Assembly: GCA_016929795.1 (NCBI GenBank)
Contig: JAFGIA010000459.1
Coordinates: 1-50,575 of the forward strand
DNA: 50,575 nt
Reading direction: 5' to 3'
Origin: Anaerolineae bacterium
GTDB lineage: Bacteria; Chloroflexota; Anaerolineae; JAAYZQ01
In this document: positions 38,135 through 45,657 of the stretch, in pieces
Numbering within the stretch: the stretch's first letter is position 1
How the letters are laid out: each line of letters opens with the position of its first letter
The notes under the pieces: model-generated
Database searches by the model: none
Seen by the model: only the letters and a program-made list of their open reading frames with translations
Told to the model about the DNA's origin: nothing
Program-made: the position numbers and the translations under genes

Positions 38135-39271
38135 TTACAGCATCTCTACAAACGCCTGCAGACGCGTCCTCAGCGCCTCCACGCTTGGGGTCTGCTCCAT
38201 CTCCAGCATCAGGCGTGGCAGGCTGGCCTCGTCGAGAGCATGGGCCACCAGCGCATAGTCGAATGCGTGAGGCTCGCAGAACTTTTCCACGACAAACACG
38301 ACGCCATCGGCGCCGGCTGCGCGCGCCTGCTCCACCACATAGCGCGCCGGGTCGTGCGCCGGGTGGTACTTGGCCGGACAGGGCGGGCGAGTCAGGTAAT
38401 AGTCGGCCAGGGCCGAAAGGGGATCGCCATCCGTGCCCACCTGCCCGAGGAAGTGACGTGAGCCAGTACATAGATCGTCGCCAACCACCCTGGCCCCCAA
38501 AGCATCGATCAGGTCGAGCAGCCGTGGCTCGTCGAGCACGGCGCCTGTCAAAAAGAGGCGCACTCCATGCTGCGCCGGCGCCCTCCCTTGCCGTTCCGGT
38601 GCATCCTCCATCTCTGCCAGCAGTGCTGCCAGCATCGGGTTCAGCACGTCGCGCGGCACCACCTGCACCGCATCGAGCACGGCGAAATAGTCGGCTGCGC
38701 TCAGCCTGCCGCGCATCGCACCCAGCGCCTGCACCAGGCGCCGCGTCTCGTCATAGGTGGCGATGCCAGCACGCAACGCCTCGTCACCGATCGGCTGCCC
38801 CGTCCACTCACCGAGGCGGCGGCAGAAGCGGGCCAACTCGGCCAGGAGATAGGGCCTGGCCGCCGACACGCCGAGGTGTGTCGGCTGCATCACCGTGGCT
38901 ACCAGGTGGCCATCATCCGCATTGATTCGCCACAAGTCCGCCTGCGCCTGCAACGTGTCGCACGTATGCGCAAACAGTGTGCCCGCCAGAAATCCGAGCT
39001 GCCCGGTCAGGAGCTGATCGAGTGTGCTCCTGCACAGCGCGCATGTGAACGATTGCAAATGCGCATCCACCTGGCGCAGCGGATCGGCATTGCCGCGCAC
39101 GCGCACGGGCACCAGGCCAGCAGCATAGATCATCTCCTCCGGCACGTAACTGCACAGGTAGCCCACGGCGCACCGGCCCGGGTAGCGCGTTGGCCACGCT
39201 GCCAGTGGCGCACGCCCAGCATCAATCAAGGGTTGCAAGAGTTCGAACTGATGCATCGCTTCCATGTCCAT
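38135..39271 (-). CDS. 2-hydroxyacyl-CoA dehydratase (HgdB/D, FldB/C-like) family protein
   Basis: 378 residues from the ATG at 39271; the ATG at 39256 is an alternative, and both overlap the upstream gene. The family pattern is clear: GYLCSYVPEEMIYAAGLVPVRV at the N-terminus (21 to 42 or so), FTCALCRSTLDQLL, FAHTCDTLQ, and the C-terminal GADGVVFVVEKFCEPHAFDY. The Cys residues are expected to hold a [4Fe-4S] cluster. Family enzymes dehydrate 2-hydroxyacyl-CoA or reduce benzoyl-CoA-type substrates by ketyl radical chemistry and normally need a second homologous subunit and an ATP-driven activator. Neither is present here, so a single-subunit or non-dehydratase role is possible. Confidence 0.85.
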   Translation of the reverse strand: MDMEAMHQFELLQPLIDAGRAPLAAWPTRYPGRCAVGYLCSYVPEEMIYAAGLVPVRVRGNADPLRQVDAHLQSFTCALCRSTLDQLLTGQLGFLAGTLFAHTCDTLQAQADLWRINADDGHLVATVMQPTHLGVSAARPYLLAELARFCRRLGEWTGQPIGDEALRAGIATYDETRRLVQALGAMRGRLSAADYFAVLDAVQVVPRDVLNPMLAALLAEMEDAPERQGRAPAQHGVRLFLTGAVLDEPRLLDLIDALGARVVGDDLCTGSRHFLGQVGTDGDPLSALADYYLTRPPCPAKYHPAHDPARYVVEQARAAGADGVVFVVEKFCEPHAFDYALVAHALDEASLPRLMLEMEQTPSVEALRTRLQAFVEML

Positions 39272-39875
39272 TCTGTTCCACTCGATCCAGTGCGTCGAAA
39301 TCGCCGGGCTCGGGTGCCAGGGTGCAGCCAAGAGTGGAGAGCAGATGGTGCGCCTCGACGCTCGCTACGTCGTCCGGCCCCTGGTGCACGATCCAATCCC
39401 CGACGTAGGGATCGAGATACTTGGCGACCAGGACAACCTGGCCTGCGGGAGAACCATTACCATCGAGCCAGACGCACCACACCTCGGCAGGGGGAAAAGG
39501 CAGGGGAGACAGACTGCCTGCGTCTATATCTGATGCGCCCAGATCGGTTTGGAAATGCACGCTGCTACCAAATGCCGGGCCAGCCATTTCGACCGTCAGT
39601 CGCGACGGATACGCCGCCCGGTCGATCGCCGCCACCGCCATCCGGCCCCCGGGAAAAGCGTAGGCCAGATACTCGTCCAATCGCACCTTTGCCCGTGCTG
39701 GCAGGTCGCCCTCGCCATGCAACAACATCGCGCCGAGGAACACCGCAAGCCACAAAAGCATGAGCAGGAGCCCCGTGAGCAGGCAGCCTCTCCTGTTACG
39801 GGCCAGCCACCTGGCGCCCGGCAGGTCATGGGAGCTCGGGAACCATGACAGCGGCCAATCCTGCTCACGACCCAT
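39222..39875 (-). CDS. Unknown membrane-anchored protein
   Basis: 217 residues from the ATG at 39875, which overlaps the end of the upstream reductase gene by 11 bp. A single transmembrane segment (GCLLTGLLLMLLWLAVFLGA, about 31-52) follows a basic N-terminus. The outer part contains LDEYLAYAFPGGRMAVAAID and a VWCVWLDGNGSPAGQVVLVA segment, suggesting a small alpha/beta or beta domain. I do not recognise the family. The C-terminus overlaps the start of the dehydratase-family gene by 35-50 bp. The tight overlaps on both sides indicate co-translation with neighbours. Confidence 0.7.
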   Translation of the reverse strand: MGREQDWPLSWFPSSHDLPGARWLARNRRGCLLTGLLLMLLWLAVFLGAMLLHGEGDLPARAKVRLDEYLAYAFPGGRMAVAAIDRAAYPSRLTVEMAGPAFGSSVHFQTDLGASDIDAGSLSPLPFPPAEVWCVWLDGNGSPAGQVVLVAKYLDPYVGDWIVHQGPDDVASVEAHHLLSTLGCTLAPEPGDFDALDRVEQNGHGSDASVRTLATLD

Positions 39876-40740
39876 CGCACTCTTCCGGCGCCAGCCATTC
39901 GACGTCCATCGCCCGGTATGGCGCACGCCGGGCCTTGATCTCGGCCCGGCGTTCCATAAAGCGCGGGCCCGTCGCCACCACCCACTCCTCAATATGCTCG
40001 CGCAGCCTCTCGGGCGTCCAGCGAGTTCCAGCCCCCTCTTCCGGCTGGAACTCGAGATGAACCCCCGCCTCGTCGTGGCGCACGGCAGCCTGCCGCGCGC
40101 AGATCGGGCACCATGCCATGTTGCCATGCAGGGTAAACGCGTCGTTGTGGCATGTGGGGCATACGCCCGGCGGCGCTGGCTCCGGATCGAGCTCGCCCCG
40201 GCCCAGCCGCCGCCCCATCGCCAGCAAGCGCGCCATCAGCGCTTCGTCCAGCAGCACCTCACCCGGACCGGGGGCGATGGCGGCCAGGCTGGCGATCGGC
40301 CGGTATCCAAACCCCGACACCAACGCGTTCAGATAGGGGAGGGTGATGCCCTGCCACTCGGCCAACCCGGCAGTAGCCACCGTCACGGCCGGGCGGGGTT
40401 GGGGCAGCCCGCCTGCCAGGCGCCTGGTCAACATCAGGAACCGGTCGAGTACCAACTTGACCGTGGCGGCCGGCCCTAACCAGTAGGTCGGCGCGGCCAG
40501 CACAGCGCCATCTGCCGCCTGTAGCAGGTCCATCAGCCAGCCAACATCGTCATCCAGGGGGCATGGCTGCTCGCCGATGGCACACCTCATGCATCCAGTA
40601 CAGGCCTCGATGTGCAAGTCTGTCAGGCGCACCAGGCCGATCTCGGCACCCTCCTCGCGCGCGCCGCGCAACACCTGGCGCACCACTATCTCCGAGTTGC
40701 CCCACCGCCGTGCCGAGCCGACAAACCCGACCACCCGCAT
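39865..40740 (-). CDS. Flavodoxin-fold NAD(P)H-dependent oxidoreductase with a C-terminal zinc ribbon
   Basis: 291 residues. The N-terminal 180 residues form an FMN-reductase/flavodoxin-like domain: VGFVGSARRWGNSEIVVRQV binds the FMN phosphate, CTGCMRC (about 52-58) is the Cys cluster of iron-sulfur flavoprotein-like members, and AAPTYWLGPAATVKLVLDRF is the flavin/dimer motif. An added C-terminal part has CPTCHND and, after 14 residues, CPICARQ, a four-Cys zinc-ribbon pattern, then a RWTPERLREHIEEWV helix. A redox role for the neighbouring dehydratase-like protein is plausible but inferred. It follows the nitrilase-fold gene by 9 bp. Confidence 0.88.
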   Translation of the reverse strand: MRVVGFVGSARRWGNSEIVVRQVLRGAREEGAEIGLVRLTDLHIEACTGCMRCAIGEQPCPLDDDVGWLMDLLQAADGAVLAAPTYWLGPAATVKLVLDRFLMLTRRLAGGLPQPRPAVTVATAGLAEWQGITLPYLNALVSGFGYRPIASLAAIAPGPGEVLLDEALMARLLAMGRRLGRGELDPEPAPPGVCPTCHNDAFTLHGNMAWCPICARQAAVRHDEAGVHLEFQPEEGAGTRWTPERLREHIEEWVVATGPRFMERRAEIKARRAPYRAMDVEWLAPEECDGS

Positions 40741-40749
40741 CGATCGCGG

Positions 40750-41934
40750 CTAGTCCTCTCCGAGTTCTTGCTCGCTGGCGACTGCCGGCTCTGCGCTTGT
40801 CCTAGTCGCCACATCTGGCCCAGGCTCTACCACCGGCGCCTCCACCCGGCTCCACACCGACACTGGCTCGGGTGCCACCTGGCGTGTCACGCGCCGCTCG
40901 ACCGCCTCCGCCAGGCTGAGCCCTCCCCCGTAAAACTCGGCCAGATGCGCCCTGCCCTGGCCCAGGTGCATGTCATATCGCGGCCGGAAGCGGCTCTCTT
41001 GCCGCAACGCTTCCAGCGCCGCGCCATCCAGCTCGGTTGCGATCAGCGCCTCGGTGCGGTCAGTGCCAGTTTCCACCAGCACCCCCGTGCCGCCGGGCGT
41101 GAGCGAGATCGGCGCCAGCAGCGCCGACTTGCCATAGAACTCTTCACGCGTACCCCGCCCCAGCATGTTGGGGCCCAACAAAAAGCTCGCGGCGACAAAG
41201 AACTGGTTTTCTTCGGCGCGCACGCCGAGCGCCGACCGCACAATCGCCGCCTGCGCCACGCCAGGCGACGCGGCAATGCACACCATCAGGTCCGCAGCTT
41301 GCAGGGCAACCAGGCGCGACAGCTCTGGGTAGAGGACGTCGCGGCCGATCAGCAAGCCCATGCGCCCATAGCGCGTGTCGAGCACATTCAGCTCCTCGCC
41401 AGGGCTCGCCAGATCCACCTCGTCGGGCGCCAGGTTGAATTTATCCTGGTGGCCGATCAACTCTCCATCCGCATCAAAGACATAGGCCCGGTTGCGAACC
41501 GTGCCGCTCGCGTCGTCATAGATGTACAGACTGCCCCCTACCACGATCATCCCAAACTCGCGCGCCAGTCCGCCAAACGTGTGCTGGTAGGCCTCGAGCA
41601 GGGCATCGTTTCGCTTGCGCACCAGCCGCTCCAGGCTGCCGCGAAAGCCGCCGCCCAACGTGCCAGCCGTACCGCCCGCCAGCCTGCCGACCGTGCGCGA
41701 CCACAAACCCGCATTCGGGCGCTTGGCCTCGTCCTCGCGCCGCACTAGTCCCAGCTTCAGACTGGAGATGAGCGGTGGGGCCACCATCACCCCGGCCAGC
41801 TCGGGAAAGATGATAATGCGCGCCGCCTTGGCAACCGCCTGGCGCAAAAAGCGCCGCGCTTCCGCCTCGAACTCTTCGTGACTCGGTTGGATGGTCATGC
41901 GCTGCTGAGCGCAGGCGACGATTATGGTCTCCAT
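40750..41934 (-). CDS. Nitrilase/carbon-nitrogen hydrolase-fold protein lacking the catalytic Cys
   Basis: 394 residues from the ATG at 41934 (strong GGAGGGGAG upstream). The fold is that of the nitrilase superfamily: IIFPELAG with the catalytic Glu near 43, QDKFNL with the Lys near 164, and LLIGRDVLYPELSR at about 194-207. In active enzymes the last motif reads IC.D..(F/Y)PE; here Gly 197 (codon GGC at 41344-41346) replaces the nucleophilic Cys, although the 33-residue spacing from the Lys is normal. There is also an insertion between the Glu and Lys (LWSRTVGRLAGGTAGTLGGG). The protein is therefore probably a non-hydrolytic member. It leads a four-gene unit. Confidence 0.88.
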   Translation of the reverse strand: METIIVACAQQRMTIQPSHEEFEAEARRFLRQAVAKAARIIIFPELAGVMVAPPLISSLKLGLVRREDEAKRPNAGLWSRTVGRLAGGTAGTLGGGFRGSLERLVRKRNDALLEAYQHTFGGLAREFGMIVVGGSLYIYDDASGTVRNRAYVFDADGELIGHQDKFNLAPDEVDLASPGEELNVLDTRYGRMGLLIGRDVLYPELSRLVALQAADLMVCIAASPGVAQAAIVRSALGVRAEENQFFVAASFLLGPNMLGRGTREEFYGKSALLAPISLTPGGTGVLVETGTDRTEALIATELDGAALEALRQESRFRPRYDMHLGQGRAHLAEFYGGGLSLAEAVERRVTRQVAPEPVSVWSRVEAPVVEPGPDVATRTSAEPAVASEQELGED

Positions 41935-41972
41935 GGATCTCCCCTCCCTCTCGAACATGTGCCATTGGCGTT

Positions 41973-41985
41973 ATTATATCACACT
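41973..41985 (-). promoter_or_regulatory. Extended -10 promoter of the nitrilase-fold/dehydratase operon
   Basis: The minus strand reads AGTGTGATATAAT, with TATAAT at 41973-41978 and the extended TGA. No good -35 was found at 16-18 bp. It is identical over 13 bases to the ubiB-like promoter. Confidence 0.7.
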
Positions 41986-42088
41986 TTGTCCAGTTCGGCT
42001 ATCTCTCGACGGCGACTTGTCGTAACCACCGGACTGAAGATCAGCCCTTCAGAGGCACACATCAACTGCTTGTGTTTTGTTCTCATTC

Positions 42089-42117
42089 TTGCACTTTGCA
42101 GCATCTTGAGGTACAAT
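42089..42117 (+). promoter_or_regulatory. Promoter of the histidine kinase operon
   Basis: TTGCAC (42089-42094), a 17-bp spacer and TACAAT (42112-42117). The predicted transcript begins near 42124, leaving a leader of about 138 nt that contains a very long hairpin. An ATG at 42122 opens an 18-codon frame ending in the hairpin; it has no ribosome site. Confidence 0.65.
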
Positions 42118-42170
42118 AGCTATGAAACCGGGGGCGTCAGAGCCATCCCGGCTCGTGGAAAGTGTATCTG

Positions 42171-42235
42171 CTCAATAATCGGGGGTTGGGGTGTGTGCGG
42201 TGCCCGCACACACCCCAACTTCCCCCCTTATTGAG
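42171..42235 (+). promoter_or_regulatory. Long hairpin in the 5' leader of the histidine kinase gene
   Basis: CTCAATAA pairs with TTATTGAG at the base, GGGGG with CCCCC in the middle, and TTGGGGTGTGTGCGG with CCGCACACACCCCAA at the top, around a TGC loop. That is about 28 bp of pairing with one small internal loop. It ends 27 bp before the start codon and has no T run. It could be a translation or RNA-stability element or a DNA-level inverted repeat. No known riboswitch consensus was recognised. Confidence 0.7.
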
Positions 42236-42261
42236 ATGACACTGGAAAGAAACAGATTTAG

Positions 42262-44409
42262 GTGGAAACGAACTTGGGCGATAGCGAAAAGCATGCGCAC
42301 AAACTGAACGAGATGCTCTTCGACCTGCTGTACAGCATTAACCTGGCAGGCGATCTAAACTCGGCACTCGCCGCCCTGGTCGAGCAAGCCCCCGCGCTAC
42401 TGCCTGCAGACGGGGTAGCGGTGATGTGGATCGGTGGCGACCACCTGGAGGTCCTCGCCAGCGGCGGCAAGACGGCACCCCTTCGTGGGCTCAGCCTCCC
42501 TGCGGCGCAAATGGGGGCTGCGCGCCTTGTCCTCGATAGCCGCCGGCCCGTGTTGGTCGCCGACACCCTCGACGCTCCACACTGGCAGCAAGTGCCCGGC
42601 GAGGAGCGCGTGCGATCGTGGATCGGCGCCCCACTGCGGGCCAACGACTGGACACTCGGCCTGGTCGAATGGACATCGGCCGAGGCTGGCTACTTTGGCG
42701 AAAAAGAGATCGAGATTGCAGGCGAGATCGCTCGTCTCGTGGCGCCGGCCTTACACCGTGCCCAACTCCTCGACGATGCACGCCGGCATCTACGCGACGC
42801 TGCTGCCCCCGCTGCCGATAGCCTGGTTCGTGACACCGATCCGGCGCTTGCCCTCCAGCCACTCGTCGACGAAGCGCGCGAGTTTACAGGGGCGCGCCAG
42901 GCGTTTATTTTTCTTGGCCCCGACCTCTATGGAAACGAGGACCGGCTTCACTGCGTCGCCGCGGCAGGTGACCAGCGAGACAGCCTGTTGAGGGTGGTGC
43001 TGCGCGGCGATGGCAGCTTTGGCAACTGGCGCATGAGCCGGGCTCAAAGTGGCGGCCGTAGCGACCGTGAGATCATGGCCGACATGGGCGTCAGTTCGCC
43101 CCTCATTCTCCCCTTGCGCGCCGCTGGCGACCAGGTAGGCATGATCGGAGTCTCCGGCCCCAGACACGGGCCGACTTTTGGCCGCGACGCCATTCGCGTG
43201 ATGACGCACCTGGCGAGCCAGGCATCTGTCATTGTCGAGCACCTTTACGCCCGCCGCCCGGCTGCACGCCACTACGACTATGAAATGGTCTTCCGTGCCT
43301 CGCCCCTCGGCGTCGCCGTTCTGTCGATTACCGGCGAGATTCTGGCGTGCAACCCGGCACTCGCCGGGCTTCTGTCGCGCTCCGACCGTCACCTCATCGG
43401 CGCCGGTCTGCACACTTTTTTGGTGCACGGTGACGGCCAGCGCCTGCTGCGTGCCCTCGAAGAGGCAGTCATCACCGGCGAGCGCCGCCAGGTCGACGGC
43501 CGCGTGCGCACTGGCCAAGCCGATGACCGCCACTTGCGCATTTCCCTCGCCGTCGGCCAACTGTCTGGCGATCAGAGCGGCAGCGCCGTGGCCTTGATGG
43601 AGGACGTCTCTGCGCTCAAGATCCTGGAGCGCGAGCGTGTCGAGCACCTGCGCGAGCTGCGCGAAAAGCACACCCAGCTCCGTGACCTCGACCAGCTCAA
43701 GTCGCGCTTTGTCTCGAACGTATCTCACGAGCTGCGCACCCCGCTGGCGGTGATCAAGTTGTACGCCACCCTCGCGCGCAAGGGGCGTCCTGAAAAGCGT
43801 GACCATTACCTCACCACCATCGAGCAGGAGACCCATCGCCTCGAAACAATGGTCGAGAATATTCTCGACCTGAGTCGCATGGACCGCCAGATGCTGCGCG
43901 TCAACCCGGAGCTACTGGCAGCAGAAGAGATCATTAGCCAGGTATTGCAGGTATACGAGGAAACAGCGCAAAAACACTCCGTCGAGCTGCGCAACCGGGT
44001 TGAGGGCCCCCTGCCAAAAATCTGGGCCGACAAGAACCACCTCATCCAGATGCTCACCAACCTGGTCAACAACGCCATCAAGTACACGCCGCATGGCGGC
44101 CAGGTGTGGGTAGCTGCCCGCGAAACCGGCACCAATGCACACCCTACGCTCGAGATCGCCGTCGGCGACACGGGGGTAGGGATTCCCGAGGACGAGCAGG
44201 AAAAAGTATTCGAGCGCTTCTATCGCGGTAGCAACAACACGCCCGGCTCCACTGGAACGGGCCTGGGGTTGGCCATTGTCCAGGAGCTGATGCTCCAACA
44301 TGGCGGACGGGTCACCTTGCACAGCCGGAAAGGTGAGGGGAGCATCTTTGCCCTCCACTTTCCCCTGATCGACGGCGAGCGAATGATGGACGAACATAAG
44401 GAGGCGTAG
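42262..44409 (+). CDS. Sensor histidine kinase (GAF-GAF-PAS-HisKA-HATPase)
   Basis: 715 residues if translation starts at the GTG at 42262. A TTG at 42274 with AGGTGG ahead of it, or the ATG at 42313, are alternatives. Two GAF-like domains (about 20-180 and 190-335) precede a PAS domain (about 345-455, FRASPLGVAVLSITGEILAC). A short coiled coil leads to the H-box FVSNVSHELRTPLAVIKLY, with the phospho-His near 489. The catalytic domain has the N-box LVNNAIKYTP, G1 VGDTGVGIP, F-box VFERFYRGS and G2 GTGLGLAIV. There is no transmembrane segment, so it is a cytoplasmic sensor. Its partner is encoded 2 bp downstream. Confidence 0.93.
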   Translation: METNLGDSEKHAHKLNEMLFDLLYSINLAGDLNSALAALVEQAPALLPADGVAVMWIGGDHLEVLASGGKTAPLRGLSLPAAQMGAARLVLDSRRPVLVADTLDAPHWQQVPGEERVRSWIGAPLRANDWTLGLVEWTSAEAGYFGEKEIEIAGEIARLVAPALHRAQLLDDARRHLRDAAAPAADSLVRDTDPALALQPLVDEAREFTGARQAFIFLGPDLYGNEDRLHCVAAAGDQRDSLLRVVLRGDGSFGNWRMSRAQSGGRSDREIMADMGVSSPLILPLRAAGDQVGMIGVSGPRHGPTFGRDAIRVMTHLASQASVIVEHLYARRPAARHYDYEMVFRASPLGVAVLSITGEILACNPALAGLLSRSDRHLIGAGLHTFLVHGDGQRLLRALEEAVITGERRQVDGRVRTGQADDRHLRISLAVGQLSGDQSGSAVALMEDVSALKILERERVEHLRELREKHTQLRDLDQLKSRFVSNVSHELRTPLAVIKLYATLARKGRPEKRDHYLTTIEQETHRLETMVENILDLSRMDRQMLRVNPELLAAEEIISQVLQVYEETAQKHSVELRNRVEGPLPKIWADKNHLIQMLTNLVNNAIKYTPHGGQVWVAARETGTNAHPTLEIAVGDTGVGIPEDEQEKVFERFYRGSNNTPGSTGTGLGLAIVQELMLQHGGRVTLHSRKGEGSIFALHFPLIDGERMMDEHKEA

Positions 44410-44411
44410 GC

Positions 44412-45077
44412 ATGGACGAGCTCAAGCTGCTGATTGTGGACGATCACGCGATCTTTCGCCAGGGCCTGCGTGCACTGCTCGACATGGAAGATGATTTCAC
44501 CGTCATCGGCGAGGCGAGCCGGGGAGACGAAGCCATCGCCATGGTCGGCGATGATCCACCCGACGTGATCCTGCTCGATCTCCACCTGCCCGATGGCAGC
44601 GGATCCGAGTTCTGTAGACAACTGCTCGACGCCAGCCCCGATTCCAAGGTCCTCATCCTGTCAGCCTATGACGACGATCAGGAGATCAGCGCTGCACTGA
44701 TCGGCGGCGCTTCCGGTTATGTGCTCAAGACCGTCGGCGGCGAGCGCCTGGCAGACAACATTCGCTCCGTTCACCGCGGCGAGGTCCTTCTCGCCCCCGG
44801 CATCGCCGCCAAGGTTGTGCGCCAGCTCAGCCGGCTGCGCGAAGAGGCGGGCCGCCAGGAGGAAGCGCTCGAAGTACTCACACCGCGCGAGCGTGAGGTC
44901 TTTTTTCTCGCCAGCCGTGGACTCAAGAACGCCGAAATCGCCGACGAGCTCTATCTGAGCGAAAAGACGATCAAGACCCATCTGCGCAACATCTACAACA
45001 AGCTCAACCTCGCCAGCAAAGCCGACTTGCGCCTCTTTGCCGTCAAAATGGGCCTTACCTCTCCCCCCCAGCCTTGA
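44412..45077 (+). CDS. NarL/FixJ-family response regulator
   Basis: 221 residues. The receiver domain has the acidic pair in LLIVDDHAIFRQGLRALL, the phospho-acceptor Asp 56 or so in VILLDLHLPDGSG, the Ser in LILSAYDDD, and Lys in GYVLKTVGGE. After a linker, the LuxR-type HTH domain (about 150-215) reads LTPREREVFFLASRGLKNAE, then IADELYLSEKTIKTHL. It is the transcriptional output of the preceding kinase. AAGGAGG lies 7 bases before the ATG at 44412. Confidence 0.95.
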   Translation: MDELKLLIVDDHAIFRQGLRALLDMEDDFTVIGEASRGDEAIAMVGDDPPDVILLDLHLPDGSGSEFCRQLLDASPDSKVLILSAYDDDQEISAALIGGASGYVLKTVGGERLADNIRSVHRGEVLLAPGIAAKVVRQLSRLREEAGRQEEALEVLTPREREVFFLASRGLKNAEIADELYLSEKTIKTHLRNIYNKLNLASKADLRLFAVKMGLTSPPQP

Positions 45078-45130
45078 CCTTCCCTTCTGGTACCAGGCCG
45101 TAAGCCGCAGGCTCAAAAAAACTACCTCGC

Positions 45131-45179
45131 GACATCCTCCCCTGGGGGGATGTCATCCTATCCCCGACTGTGTTATAGT
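45131..45179 (+). promoter_or_regulatory. Hairpin and extended -10 promoter upstream of the degenerate receiver gene
   Basis: GACATCCTCC (45131-45140) pairs with GGGGGATGTC (45145-45154), a likely end of the preceding operon although no T run follows. TATAGT (45174-45179) with TGT before it forms an extended -10; the -35 is poor. The leader to 45237 is about 50 nt. Confidence 0.55.
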
Positions 45180-45236
45180 GAGCGTGTGGCTTTCAGGACC
45201 GGCACAGCCGGCATGCACCGATTTGTGGGAAGGCAA

Positions 45237-45632
45237 ATGACGACAGCGAATCAGGAACGCATATTGATTATCGGCCGCAGCATCCCTCTGATTGAAGGCG
45301 TGGCCGACCTGCTACAGGTGGTAGGCTACCCTGTGGAACTATCTTCAGGCTGGGTAGAGACCGAATATGCCAGGCGCGATGCACCGCCCAGCCTGATCAT
45401 CGTCGATCTCTCCATGGCAGCTTCAGATGTCTACAAGCTGGCAGAAGAGATCCGCAGCACCCCCAAGTGGGGCGAGGTGCCCATCCTCTTTCTCAGCTTC
45501 TCAGGGGATGACCGCATCCGCGATCTGCAGCGCCGCAATCGACGAAATGGCGACGCACATCTCCATTTTTACGCCCATACCCTGCTCAGCATGGAAGAGC
45601 TGCTGCAGACCGTCCGCGCCTGCCTATCCTGA
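45237..45632 (+). CDS. Degenerate (pseudo-)receiver domain protein
   Basis: 131 residues from the ATG at 45237 with GGAAGG upstream. The alternating pattern fits a stand-alone CheY-like fold: ILIIGRSIPLIEGVADLLQV, LIIVDLSMA with an Asp at the acceptor place (near 56), VPILFLSFS, and LHFYAHTLLSMEELLQTV. The acidic pair that binds Mg is absent (IIGRS), and the conserved Lys is replaced in the FYAHTL segment. It may therefore be unable to undergo normal phosphorylation. It lies downstream of a kinase/regulator pair but has its own promoter; its partner is unknown. Confidence 0.77.
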   Translation: MTTANQERILIIGRSIPLIEGVADLLQVVGYPVELSSGWVETEYARRDAPPSLIIVDLSMAASDVYKLAEEIRSTPKWGEVPILFLSFSGDDRIRDLQRRNRRNGDAHLHFYAHTLLSMEELLQTVRACLS

Positions 45633-45657
45633 ACGGTCCCCCGTGCGGACAAGCTCT

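Noticed and set aside
42111..42260. Riboswitch in the kinase leader
   Set aside because: I compared it by eye with c-di-GMP, ykkC-type and preQ1 patterns and found no convincing consensus. Only the long hairpin is supported.
45078..45130. Terminator after the response regulator with a poly-A/poly-T run
   Set aside because: The A run follows the small AGCC/GGCT hairpin on the plus strand, so it would not give a U tract in that direction.
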